From assembly GCA_009887195.1 (NCBI GenBank), contig QXXX01000031.1:1-34006 (forward strand): a stretch of 34,006 bases of DNA. Direction: 5' to 3'. This DNA comes from Candidatus Poseidoniales archaeon. Lineage in GTDB: Archaea; Thermoplasmatota; Poseidoniia; Poseidoniales; Poseidoniaceae. Below, piece after piece: positions 1 through 8,385 of this stretch. Each line of letters begins with the position of its first letter. Position 1 is the first letter of the stretch. The notes beneath the pieces were generated by a model, which searched no databases, was not told the DNA's origin, and saw only the letters and a program-made list of their open reading frames with translations. The position numbers and the translations under genes were made by a program.

Positions 1-74
1 TCATTGAGGCTAGTCAATGGAGCAATAAACATAATTGAAATTAGAAGTATAGCCAAGCAGCGTTGCTTAAACAT
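1..74 (-). CDS. Partial secreted protein, N-terminal 24 codons only
   Basis: This gene leaves the window at the left edge and is too short for the ORF track. An ATG on the minus strand at position 74 opens a frame reading MFKQRCLAILLISIMFIAPL and then TSLN, with no stop before the edge. That is a textbook Sec signal peptide: basic n-region (K, R), about 13 hydrophobic residues, then a polar exit. It lies 54 nt beyond the end of the PKD-repeat surface protein on the same strand, so it may be a further secreted protein in the same run. Nothing can be said about the mature protein. A chance frame is possible but unlikely given the signal-peptide pattern and position. Confidence 0.5.
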   Translation of the reverse strand, partial: MFKQRCLAILLISIMFIAPLTSLN

Positions 75-128
75 GACTATCCCATATCGTTCTATTACTT
101 GAGAGAGTCGATTTGTTGAACATTTTAC

Positions 129-3100
129 TTATTTTTGGGAATTTAACCATTCATGGCCGTAATAATTCCACTGTTCCATTGACCAGCCGTCGGGGAGCCC
201 TGCTTCTGGTAATTTTGGCCCTTCGAGTAATTCATCGATAGATAGGTCTCCGTTGTCAACCGATGTAGGAGCGACCTGCAATGCCTGCTCAAAGACAAAG
301 CCAGGAGGAGGGGAGGCTGGTTTTCTATGAGTAGATTCTAAATTACTCTCACTGTCAAATGCATCATCCAATTCATCTCGTTGCCAGTCTTTAGCCTTTG
401 AAGAATTTTCACGACGTCTTGCAACGAGAACCAACAACAGAATCAGGATTAGCACCAAACCCACTTGTGCGATTGGGCTGGCTTCCTCACCTGCTAACAG
501 AGCACCGGCTTCTTGGACAATATTCCGATCTGCAGCGCCAACATTAATGATTAATATTGCTGAGCCAGGTTTTTCTGGATTTTCATCCCAGGCAATAGCT
601 TTAACGCTAACTTTACCTTCTTTCTTGAACATATGTTCAACCCTAGCCCCAGTTAGGTCTGCATCGTTATCTTTGACACCATCCCCGTTACTATCAAAAG
701 AGATGTCTAAATCCCAAACGTAATTTAAGTCGGCTATGTCATTGAGTGAATCAATAGTGGTTCTAGCATCCAAAACACACTCCTCATAGGCACGACAGTT
801 AACATTTTTAACTCTGACAATCGGTGGAATATTAACCACTTCAACAACTACAACTTCGCTTGTTGTCGCACTGTCATCATCGGTTACATGGTAAACCACT
901 GTGTGGGAACCACTTCTATTCCAAGCATAATTTAGCTCATCACCAACAATGTCACAGTCATCACTTGCTCCACCAACCCCATCACTGTCAATGCCAGGGT
1001 CAATGTCCCAGCACTTGACTAACGATGGGATGTCACTTGGTGTATCTGTAGAGTTGCCGGTTATGGTAATTGATTGGCCCTCAGCAATTGGCAGTATGCT
1101 ATTGAGTGGTTGAACTACTGGAGGTACATTTCTAATGTTGACCCAGCGTTCATTAGTGGTGCTTTTAGCACCATCATCATCTGTTACATCCAAGCGAATA
1201 GTGTGGAGGCCAGAGGTGGTCCAACTCATGTCAAATTGAGTGACTCTGCCGGTTAGGAAATAAATCAAGGAACTCTGTTGGTCATCAGGCCACCAAGTAT
1301 GAGCTAATTGGTCGATATCATCGACAGAATCCTCGGCTTGGCCTTTGATAGTGACGAGTTGGTCCTCATCTAATTGCCATATTTGCTGTTCATCAGAGGC
1401 GATTATACCTGCTCGGTCGTATAGGTTGATTATCGTACTATAAGGTGCTATGTTAGTGAATAGAATGTCGATAGTTGCTTCGGTTTGCGCACTATCGTCG
1501 TCAACGCCGACTGCTTTGAATGAATGATATCCTTCTGTGGCGGCAGTAGTTGTACAAGTTTTGGTGTAGTAGCCTTCCATACACTGAGCATCGGGCCAGA
1601 ATACATCAACAACTCCTGGGAATGGGTCTTCTGAATCTGAATCATTAGAAAATGCGTAAAGGGTGATTGGGTGTTCAACCCTTGCCTCATTTCTCATGCT
1701 TCTAATTTCCAATTTCGGAGCACGATTACTGATGTTGGCATACAGGATTCCCTCAACCTCATCACGTTCTTCATCAACCACAGTAACAGAGATTGGATAG
1801 TTGCCATCATCAGTCCAAGTCCAATTGGTCTGGCAACTTTGGGAAATTACCTTCATGTAAGCCCATGAACGTGAACCATCATCATAAGGGATCTCAAAGA
1901 TACATGAAACACTGCCACCATCATCGTCATAACTCCCACTGGCATTGATGAACACTTCTTCTAAGGTTAAGGAGTCTTCATTGTTCAGTACCGGTGTTGG
2001 CAGACGGCCAACAAATAGGCTAATTATCGCATAATCATTGTCGGGGTTGGCATCAGCAGAATTAATTTCATCGGGGTCTGATTCCCAAGCGATTGGTACT
2101 TGTCCAACAGGCTGATTGTCAGGTACACTCCAGGTGAAGTTAGTTTTGTAAATCTCATAGGTTGAAAGTGAAGGTACTGGCAGATTGAAATCGTTACCTG
2201 ATGGTGGATAAATTCTCAAATCAGTCGGTAAACTAGCCGATATACCATTATTTTGAATTGCCACTTCGATAATTAGTTGGTCACCTGGTAAGACGTTATA
2301 CCCTGACAAGGTATTGAGTTCTTTTTCAACGCCGTCTCGACTTCTAGTAATCACTGCACGTTCAGCGTCGGCGAATAAATCTAACACCACAAGGTTGTCA
2401 TCAAGAGTTATGGTTTTGGTGCCGACCAGATTGCTTCCATCAGTTGTTCTAGCAACCAAACCGTGACTTGCCCAGTCAATGGAAGTGGTTGATCCGTCCT
2501 CGGCATTGCCGATATTCATAGTCGTCCAAGCGCTACCGTTAGCAGCAGTAGTTAGTGCTTGAATCTCTCCAGTTGCTTCATTACGGATTTCTAAGGCAAC
2601 ACCGGCGGGATTAGACTGGCAGCCACTGGCAGAAGTGGCATTGACCCACAAATCAATAGTCGTATCCAAAGCAGTCACGTCGTTTACTGTTGAGATTTGT
2701 AAACAATCATCCCTAACTCCGGGATTATTGTAGATGTTAACTCCTGAGGAGTCTTTTGGAATATACTCTTTCAATCTAAAATCAATAGTCAACCCAACAT
2801 CATCATCAGAATGCTTCCAAGCAAAATTTCGGGCTGCTGGACAATACCATGAATATCCTTCTTCATCTCCAGCAGAGTTGAATGAGGTGATTTCATACGA
2901 ATCATCACAGCCACCATAATTGATTGTCTGGCCGTATTGATTGATTGGTTTGCCGACAGTAGTCACCTCATATGTGGTACTGTTAGTGTCGGAAGATGGC
3001 GGCGGGAATGGCGTGATATAATCACTAGACCCCGACCATTGCGAGCCAGAAGTCACTGTAGTTGTCCATCGTTCGCCAGACCGCAGAGGAAAGTCATAGT

Positions 3101-3656
3101 TCTCACTTGGTGGGGAATATGTGCTGGAAATCGTGATATCACCAACTGTTTGTTTGAGGAAACTAATCCCACTGGGAGTGAATTCAATAAACAAATCTAA
3201 GTCATTACGCAATGATGCTAAATCACTGACTCGCAGGACCTCAGTTTGAGTAAATACAATTTCTGCAGTACCGGTAAAACTGTCAAGAGAAACTCCAGAT
3301 TTATCAAAATTGGCAGAGGTTCTCACAGTGTAAACCAAGGTCGGTACGCCGCCAACATTTTCTTCAGTAATCGATAACACTTCGGTAATTGAATCACCAT
3401 AGATTTCCCCGACCGTTGCCGATACCCCCGAGTCGACAACAAGTTGAGTGGGATCAAAAGTCCCAGCATATTTCCACTTGTCGCCAACACGCCATACAGG
3501 TACATCGACTGCACTATTTGTTGACTTGCTAGACTGGAATATTTCGTTGTCTAATTCAAGAGTTTCATTGGGGGCTTCATAGGTCAAGGTGGTTGAAATA
3601 AGCATTATTAGGACCAATGCGGCTGCTTTGAAACCTTGCCCATTTGAGCCCCGCAT
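129..3656 (-). CDS. Large surface protein: signal peptide, CARDB-like and PKD/Ig-like repeats, C-terminal TM, Trp-rich tail
   Basis: No enzymatic domain is recognised; it looks like a cell-surface structural or adhesive protein. The track start at 3701 is a TTG; I prefer the ATG at 3656, which puts a clean signal peptide (MRGSNGQGFKAAALVLIMLI) at the N-terminus and gives 1175 aa. The middle has a CARDB-like segment (around residues 440-560), then about four PKD/Ig-like repeats with motifs such as VTVVDEERDE, LDVTDDDGAKS and YHVTDDDSATT. Asp-rich runs such as DSDGVGGASDDCD and DSNGDGVKDNDAD look like calcium-binding loops. One helix at about 1060-1080 (VGLVLILILLLVLVARRR) is followed by Arg, so the last 95 residues should be cytosolic. 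They end in the aromatic motif DGWSMEQWNYYGHEWL. The gene lies downstream of tbp on the same strand. Secretion and anchoring are well supported; the function is not known. Confidence 0.85.
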   Translation of the reverse strand: MRGSNGQGFKAAALVLIMLISTTLTYEAPNETLELDNEIFQSSKSTNSAVDVPVWRVGDKWKYAGTFDPTQLVVDSGVSATVGEIYGDSITEVLSITEENVGGVPTLVYTVRTSANFDKSGVSLDSFTGTAEIVFTQTEVLRVSDLASLRNDLDLFIEFTPSGISFLKQTVGDITISSTYSPPSENYDFPLRSGERWTTTVTSGSQWSGSSDYITPFPPPSSDTNSTTYEVTTVGKPINQYGQTINYGGCDDSYEITSFNSAGDEEGYSWYCPAARNFAWKHSDDDVGLTIDFRLKEYIPKDSSGVNIYNNPGVRDDCLQISTVNDVTALDTTIDLWVNATSASGCQSNPAGVALEIRNEATGEIQALTTAANGSAWTTMNIGNAEDGSTTSIDWASHGLVARTTDGSNLVGTKTITLDDNLVVLDLFADAERAVITRSRDGVEKELNTLSGYNVLPGDQLIIEVAIQNNGISASLPTDLRIYPPSGNDFNLPVPSLSTYEIYKTNFTWSVPDNQPVGQVPIAWESDPDEINSADANPDNDYAIISLFVGRLPTPVLNNEDSLTLEEVFINASGSYDDDGGSVSCIFEIPYDDGSRSWAYMKVISQSCQTNWTWTDDGNYPISVTVVDEERDEVEGILYANISNRAPKLEIRSMRNEARVEHPITLYAFSNDSDSEDPFPGVVDVFWPDAQCMEGYYTKTCTTTAATEGYHSFKAVGVDDDSAQTEATIDILFTNIAPYSTIINLYDRAGIIASDEQQIWQLDEDQLVTIKGQAEDSVDDIDQLAHTWWPDDQQSSLIYFLTGRVTQFDMSWTTSGLHTIRLDVTDDDGAKSTTNERWVNIRNVPPVVQPLNSILPIAEGQSITITGNSTDTPSDIPSLVKCWDIDPGIDSDGVGGASDDCDIVGDELNYAWNRSGSHTVVYHVTDDDSATTSEVVVVEVVNIPPIVRVKNVNCRAYEECVLDARTTIDSLNDIADLNYVWDLDISFDSNGDGVKDNDADLTGARVEHMFKKEGKVSVKAIAWDENPEKPGSAILIINVGAADRNIVQEAGALLAGEEASPIAQVGLVLILILLLVLVARRRENSSKAKDWQRDELDDAFDSESNLESTHRKPASPPPGFVFEQALQVAPTSVDNGDLSIDELLEGPKLPEAGLPDGWSMEQWNYYGHEWLNSQK

Positions 3657-3722
3657 GGGTAAACCACGCTGCACATAGGAAATGAACGCTTCTCCTGCCA
3701 AGGGGCGGAAGGTTCAGTTGTT

Positions 3723-4337
3723 TCACAGCAAGTCGGCTAATTCGTCTTTGATGATTTCTACAGCTTCTAGAATCTCATCTTTGTGACGGGCACCAGTAAT
3801 TACCATTTTTCCGCTACCGAAGATCAAGCATACAACCTTCGGATAGTCAAGTCGGTAGATTAGACCTGGGAATTGTTCTGGCTCATATTCTACTTTGTCG
3901 AACGGCAAGTGGAATGTTAAGTTGTTTAGATTCAACTTTCTTGGTACTCCTGCTTGAGGTTCGCCGGTGAACTTGTCATTCCCGTCATAATCTTCAGGAT
4001 AATGAAGAGCGTAGGTTGCGACCATGTTTTGGACTTCAATCTCGACATCCTTTACATCCCATGTTGAGATTCCAGCACCTCTAAGGTCGGAAATCATTCT
4101 TTCGATACCAGTGTGGATATTATCTTCATTTTTACCACCAGTGCACACTGCACGGCCGGAGCGGAACATTAGGATGGCTAGTTTTGGATCTGTGACACGG
4201 TAAACAACACCAGGGAATTGTTCAGGTTCATATTCACAATTTAATTGAATTGCGATGTCTGGAAGATCAAGTTCTTCAGCGACCCTTGTGCTTGCTACTA
4301 CATTTACTACTGTTAGACGTTCTTCATCGGTTGTCAT
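3723..4337 (-). CDS. tbp: TATA-box-binding protein (TBP)
   Basis: General transcription factor that binds the promoter TATA box and, with TFB, recruits archaeal RNA polymerase. Both direct repeats are visible. The first (about residues 8-92) has EYEPEQFPGVVYR and LMFRSGRAVCTGGK. The second (about 100-200) has EYEPEQFPGLIYR and LIFGSGKMVITGA. The four phenylalanines expected to intercalate into DNA are present (QFPG and M/I-F-x-SG in each repeat). At 204 aa it is longer than the usual 180-190 because the second repeat carries roughly 18-20 extra residues (after VATYAL: HYPEDYDGNDKFTGEPQAG) before LNLNNLTF; the first repeat lacks them. It is downstream of mevalonate kinase on the same strand but has its own strong TATA box in the 69-nt gap. 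The identity is secure. Confidence 0.97.
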   Translation of the reverse strand: MTTDEERLTVVNVVASTRVAEELDLPDIAIQLNCEYEPEQFPGVVYRVTDPKLAILMFRSGRAVCTGGKNEDNIHTGIERMISDLRGAGISTWDVKDVEIEVQNMVATYALHYPEDYDGNDKFTGEPQAGVPRKLNLNNLTFHLPFDKVEYEPEQFPGLIYRLDYPKVVCLIFGSGKMVITGARHKDEILEAVEIIKDELADLL

Positions 4338-4347
4338 GCTCGAAGCG

Positions 4348-4367
4348 ACTTATAAGTGGTATATAAA
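4348..4367 (-). promoter_or_regulatory. TATA promoter of tbp with an adjoining 10-bp palindrome
   Basis: Read on the minus strand, TTTATATA (4367-4360) is centred about 26 nt before the tbp ATG at 4337, the spacing expected for a leaderless archaeal transcript starting at the A of the ATG. Between TATA box and start lies the perfect palindrome ACTTATAAGT (4357-4348), which could be a second TATA-like element or an operator over the initiation region. TBP binding its own promoter is an inference. Confidence 0.7.
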
Positions 4368-4406
4368 TGGCCGCTTTTCCCTTTGGGCGTTTGGAACTCC
4401 GCAGCA

Positions 4407-5570
4407 TCACGCTTTTGTCCAAAATGGGGCGTTTTGAGAGTTATCGATTGATAAACCGGAACTTCCTAAACGAGAAATCAATGTTCTTCCTCCAGCAAGC
4501 TCAATAGCATCGCTAGTTTCTTTGGGTTTTTTGGTCAATGCGACCATACAACCGCCACCTCCTGCACCAGTCAATTTTGCTCCCAAGGAACTGGGTGAGG
4601 CTGCTTTGATCAAGTTGTCTAATTCAGGACTAGATACACCGATGCTGCTCAACATCAGTTGATTCTCAGTCATCGTTCGGCCAACTTTGGCAAAATCTCC
4701 GTCTTTCAAAGCTTGTATGCCTCTTCTGGCGATTTGGCCAATTGTATCGATTTCTTTCATGCGTGACGGGTCTTGCAGTAACATATCGGCAACTTTAGCA
4801 ACTTGTTTTCCTGTTGGAGCATGAATACCAGTGTTGCCAATAACTAGGAAAATATCCTCAGAGTTACTAGGTGGTGTCATTTCATGAATGTACCACTGTC
4901 TAGTTGCATCTGTCATTGCTAAAGTTCGCTGGTAGAGGTAATCAACACCTTGTTCAATCACATCTGAAATTATTATCATTCCACCATGTGAGCAGGTAGA
5001 AGAATCCATCGGTGAGGCTCTACCATGTTGTGCTGCGGCTTCAACACCGTGTGCCAAGATAGCGCACTCATCGTAATCAACTGAATCCTCATCGGTAATG
5101 TGATGAATATTTTGCTGTGATTGTGAGGGGAAAAATCCAACTGAGTTGTCATACGGTTCAGTATTGGTGATTGTAGAGCCAAAACCCTCCAACCAGTATT
5201 GTTGCTGTGTCTTTCCACTTTTGCTGACAAAGCGGCCTCTAGCCATGCGGAGCGCAGCAGCAGTGGCCACCGATAATGCAGCGGAAGAACCTAAGCCTGA
5301 TGCTCTTGGAATATTGCCCTTGATGTGAATTGATAATGGTGGTGCACCAAATTGTTCAGGCCATAACTTTTCTATTAGTCCTTTAATGTGTGGATTCCTG
5401 TTCATGTTCAGGCTGCTGCCATCCAGTAACCAGAGATTATTTGGCGACGGTTGAATCTTGATAGATATGCGTTGATCAATAGCTACCGCAACTGCGGGAT
5501 GCCCGTACACTACCGCATGTTCACCAAATAGGATACATTTTCCTGGAGCGCTGGCGGTGACAAATTCCAT
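4407..5570 (-). CDS. mvk: Mevalonate kinase (GHMP family)
   Basis: Phosphorylates mevalonate to mevalonate 5-phosphate, the first kinase step of isoprenoid synthesis and hence of archaeal ether lipids. All three GHMP motifs are present: APGKCILFGEHAVVYGHPAV near residues 8-26 (the GEHAVVYGHPAVA form is typical of mevalonate kinase), the ATP-binding loop RASGLGSSAALSVA at about 90-103, and KLTGAGGGGCMVAL at about 332-345. At 387 aa it is slightly longer than many archaeal homologues. The ATG at 5570 leads directly into motif 1, so the start is solid. It is the first gene of a minus-strand run with tbp. A likely later-step enzyme, aconitase X, is at the right end of the window. Galactokinase or another mevalonate-pathway kinase fits less well. 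Confidence 0.93.
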   Translation of the reverse strand: MEFVTASAPGKCILFGEHAVVYGHPAVAVAIDQRISIKIQPSPNNLWLLDGSSLNMNRNPHIKGLIEKLWPEQFGAPPLSIHIKGNIPRASGLGSSAALSVATAAALRMARGRFVSKSGKTQQQYWLEGFGSTITNTEPYDNSVGFFPSQSQQNIHHITDEDSVDYDECAILAHGVEAAAQHGRASPMDSSTCSHGGMIIISDVIEQGVDYLYQRTLAMTDATRQWYIHEMTPPSNSEDIFLVIGNTGIHAPTGKQVAKVADMLLQDPSRMKEIDTIGQIARRGIQALKDGDFAKVGRTMTENQLMLSSIGVSSPELDNLIKAASPSSLGAKLTGAGGGGCMVALTKKPKETSDAIELAGGRTLISRLGSSGLSIDNSQNAPFWTKA

Positions 5571-5692
5571 TAAAAACGCCTCTTGTTGAATGCTTGTAGA
5601 TATTGCTTATGTTATTGTTTTATGCATGATTCTAGACGGTGACTTCAATAGATGTCCCATTATCCGATAGATAGTACAGGATAGTCGATAAC
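5571..5692. promoter_or_regulatory. Divergent intergenic region between mvk and the Hdr-like oxidoreductase
   Basis: A 122-nt gap between divergent start codons must hold both promoters. For mvk, the minus-strand sequence GCATAAAAC (about 5617-5625) is a reasonable TATA box about 50 nt before the ATG, giving a short leader. For the plus-strand gene no clear TATA box is visible; CATTATCC near 5659 is the best weak candidate. No RNA gene is seen. Confidence 0.4.
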
Positions 5693-7741
5693 ATGGAACA
5701 CCCACTCACGATGAATTATGGACCAATTCCAGGCTGGGCTATTCTCGGGGTTATTGGTTTAGTTTCAATCACCTTTTTTGGCTATCAAGTTGCCAAGGCA
5801 ACTAGGCTTGTCATGATTGGAAAACCGGACAATCGGTTTGATAATTGGCCTGCTAGAATCAAAGAGGTCGCCACTGGTTGGCTTGGTCAAAAAAAGGTAC
5901 TTGAAGACAAAGTTGCTGGTGGTATTCACGTTCTAATGTTCTGGGGCTTCCTAATGCTTTCTTCTGATATGCTAGACCTTGCTACAGCAAATTGGTTTTC
6001 TCATAATGTACTGCCTGAATTATTACGCGGTCCATGGAATTTAATGGTAGAAACCGGTTATACAATAGCGTTAATTGGTTGTATGGCGGCATTAACCCGA
6101 AGAGTAGTATTTACTCCTGAAAAACTCAAGGGCAAATCTCAAGTTGAAGGCAATGCAATTCTGCTACTCATCATGACAATAACGGTCACTTCATTTTTCG
6201 TTGAAGCCGGTGAAGCAGGAGTCTCTTCAACCTACGAGCCAATCGGCGCATGGGTCGCTGATACATTTGACCCTTCGACAAACTTGGTAGTTGGTTCGTA
6301 CTGGGCACACATGTTAGCCATTGCGACATTCATGTTCTTGATACCACTCTCAAAGCACATGCATTTGGTCATGGCTTTTCCTAATGTATTCTTCCACGAC
6401 ATGCGACCTATGGCGACAATGGAGCCATTGCAAACCAACGATGAGGGTAAGGCTGTCCTCTTGGATGAATTAGATTTAGAGTCGTTTGGAACAGCAAATT
6501 ACACTGATTTAACTTGGCGTAACCTAATCGATGGATGGGCTTGTACTTCATGTGCTCGTTGTCAAGATGTGTGTCCTGCTTATGCTTCTGGAAAGGCACT
6601 TAATCCAATGGAAATAATCCATGATGTCCGACACTATGCTAATGATAATTACACTACGTTGATGGCAGGGGAAACTCCAGAAGAAGATATTATCGCACGT
6701 TTCGGTGAAGATGCAATTTGGGCTTGCACAACTTGTCATGCTTGTGTAGAAGCCTGTCCAATTTACATTGACCACGTGCCCAAATTGACTGACGCACGAC
6801 GCCACTTGATGATGGAGAGAATGGAGTTTGATGAAAAAGTCGAACCAACTATCATGCCACTAATGGCAACAATCGAAAACCTTGAATCCGATTCAAACCC
6901 ATACGGCTTACCATCACATGAAAGAGGTGATTGGGCTGCAGATCTTGATGTTAAAGTCGCCGAACCTGCAGAATATATCTACTTTGCAGGATGTGCAGCG
7001 TCCTTTGATGAACGTAACAAGAAGGTGGCCAGAGATACCATTAGTATCATGAAAGAAGCAGGCTTAGATGTTGGTATTTTAGGGATGCAAGAAGGTTGTA
7101 CTGGTGATGCTGCCCGTCGAGCAGGTAACGAATATTTGTTCCAAATGCTAGCCGAAACAAATTTGGCCACATTCGAAGAAATCGGAGTCAAGAAAATAGT
7201 AGCATCTTGTCCACACTGTTTCCATACATTGGGCAAGGAATACAAAGACTATGGTGGCGAAGACATCGAGGTTATGCATCACTCCCAACTAATCAACCAT
7301 TTACAAATTGAAGGTAAGTTGCCTGAACCTAAGCACGACGGTTCGGTTACCTATCACGACCCTTGTTATTTGGGCCGTATTGGTGGCGAGTTAGATGCAC
7401 CAAGAAACGCTATTGGCGGTGTTGATATTGAAACCGAAAGAACCGGTAAATCGTCATTTTGTTGTGGTGCTGGTGGTGCTCAGATGTGGATGGAAGAGCA
7501 TGTTGATGAAGGCTATGATCGAGTCAACGTAATTCGCTCTAAGGAACTGGCAGAAACAGGAGCAGATACGGTTGCTGTTGGCTGTCCGTTCTGCTCGACT
7601 ATGGTTACCGACGGCTTATCTGCGATAGGCTCACAAATGGAAGTCAAAGACATTGCTGAGATTGTTTGGGAACAAATCAAAGCCAACGATGCGGCCATTG
7701 AAGCAAAGAAAACCGACATACCAGAAACGGCTGAAGCATGA
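5693..7741 (+). CDS. Membrane Fe-S oxidoreductase: NarI-like N-terminus fused to HdrD-like domain
   Basis: Probable electron carrier between a soluble donor and membrane quinone. Residues 10-235 hold about five membrane helices, with His79, His206, His222 and His224 in or next to helices as possible heme b ligands. Two 4Fe-4S motifs follow: CTSCARCQDVCP (Cys284, 287, 290, 294) and CTTCHACVEACP (Cys345, 348, 351, 355). Two cysteine-rich CCG domains complete it: FAGCAAS (about 430) with CPHC (about 504), and YHDPCYLG (about 553) with CCGAGG (about 589) and CPFC (about 633). This is the architecture of heterodisulfide-reductase-like proteins, including the ETF:menaquinone oxidoreductases of fatty-acid-oxidising bacteria, so reoxidation of reduced ETF is a good guess. 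True heterodisulfide reduction is unlikely outside methanogens. No etfAB is in the window. It overlaps the next gene by 4 nt. Confidence 0.88.
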   Translation: MEHPLTMNYGPIPGWAILGVIGLVSITFFGYQVAKATRLVMIGKPDNRFDNWPARIKEVATGWLGQKKVLEDKVAGGIHVLMFWGFLMLSSDMLDLATANWFSHNVLPELLRGPWNLMVETGYTIALIGCMAALTRRVVFTPEKLKGKSQVEGNAILLLIMTITVTSFFVEAGEAGVSSTYEPIGAWVADTFDPSTNLVVGSYWAHMLAIATFMFLIPLSKHMHLVMAFPNVFFHDMRPMATMEPLQTNDEGKAVLLDELDLESFGTANYTDLTWRNLIDGWACTSCARCQDVCPAYASGKALNPMEIIHDVRHYANDNYTTLMAGETPEEDIIARFGEDAIWACTTCHACVEACPIYIDHVPKLTDARRHLMMERMEFDEKVEPTIMPLMATIENLESDSNPYGLPSHERGDWAADLDVKVAEPAEYIYFAGCAASFDERNKKVARDTISIMKEAGLDVGILGMQEGCTGDAARRAGNEYLFQMLAETNLATFEEIGVKKIVASCPHCFHTLGKEYKDYGGEDIEVMHHSQLINHLQIEGKLPEPKHDGSVTYHDPCYLGRIGGELDAPRNAIGGVDIETERTGKSSFCCGAGGAQMWMEEHVDEGYDRVNVIRSKELAETGADTVAVGCPFCSTMVTDGLSAIGSQMEVKDIAEIVWEQIKANDAAIEAKKTDIPETAEA

Positions 7742-8385
7742 TTGACATGCGTCTATTAGTTGTTGACCTACTGGCTGAACGGCAATCATTCGGCAAAGAA
7801 GGTGTTAGAGAAATAGTCTCACACTTTGACAATCCAGAGATATTTTTGTGGGCACCTCATACCAAACAAAGAACCGATTATGGCTTTGGTACGGTAATAG
7901 AGGAACCAGTCGAATGTGATTTTATTGTGGTTACTGGTTCGAGAAGTAATGTCAGCGACTGGCAACCATGGATGGATGAAGTTGCTGATTTGATAACAAG
8001 TGCAGAAGTTCCAATAATTGGTATTTGTTTTGGCCACCAAATTATTGCTGCTGCATTTGGCGGTAAAGTAATGCGAGCTAAAGAGGGCAGTCATTTCGTA
8101 TCATCAGTGACTTACCTTGACGGTAAACAGGTAAATGCAGTATTTACTCATCAAGACCACGTTATTGATGCAGGAGAACTAGAAGTAATAGCCTCAGCAG
8201 AACATTGTCCAATTGCGGCTTGTGTTCACCCCACACGGCCAATCACCACAGTTCAGTATCATCCTGAAGCAACACCAAGAATTATCCTTGAGGCCATAAA
8301 GTCAGGCGATATGACTAGGCAGGAAGCTGAGGTTTTTGATATGTCAAAACCGTTAATCAATGTGAGCGATTCACTCCTCGTTTGA
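7738..8385 (+). CDS. Class I glutamine amidotransferase-like protein (GATase1)
   Basis: Stand-alone GATase1-fold protein of 215 aa. The nucleophile elbow is GICFGHQIIAAAFGG with Cys97. The His-Glu partner is QYHPEAT with His175 and Glu177, so the triad of a glutamine amidotransferase is complete. The match is to GMP-synthase-like GATase1 proteins that stand alone, which hydrolyse glutamine or gamma-glutamyl compounds; no synthase domain is fused. Its ATG overlaps the stop of the oxidoreductase gene (ATGA), so the two are probably translationally coupled, although no metabolic link is known to me. Its last 15 nt overlap the 3' end of the convergent membrane-protein gene. The substrate is unknown. 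The start could also be the ATG three codons later (MRLLVVD). Confidence 0.85.
   Translation: MIDMRLLVVDLLAERQSFGKEGVREIVSHFDNPEIFLWAPHTKQRTDYGFGTVIEEPVECDFIVVTGSRSNVSDWQPWMDEVADLITSAEVPIIGICFGHQIIAAAFGGKVMRAKEGSHFVSSVTYLDGKQVNAVFTHQDHVIDAGELEVIASAEHCPIAACVHPTRPITTVQYHPEATPRIILEAIKSGDMTRQEAEVFDMSKPLINVSDSLLV

Noticed and set aside
2937-3200. Small plus-strand ORF of 87 aa opposite the PKD protein
   Set aside because: Composition is shadow-like (Arg/Trp/Cys-rich), it lies wholly antisense to a clear gene, and no start signal or family is recognised. The same applies to the other 60-124 aa track entries inside real genes.
5693-7741. Methanogen heterodisulfide reductase (HdrDE) proper
   Set aside because: The membrane part is fused to the Fe-S part, and no methanogenesis genes are near; the fused form is typical of ETF-linked or other quinone oxidoreductases.
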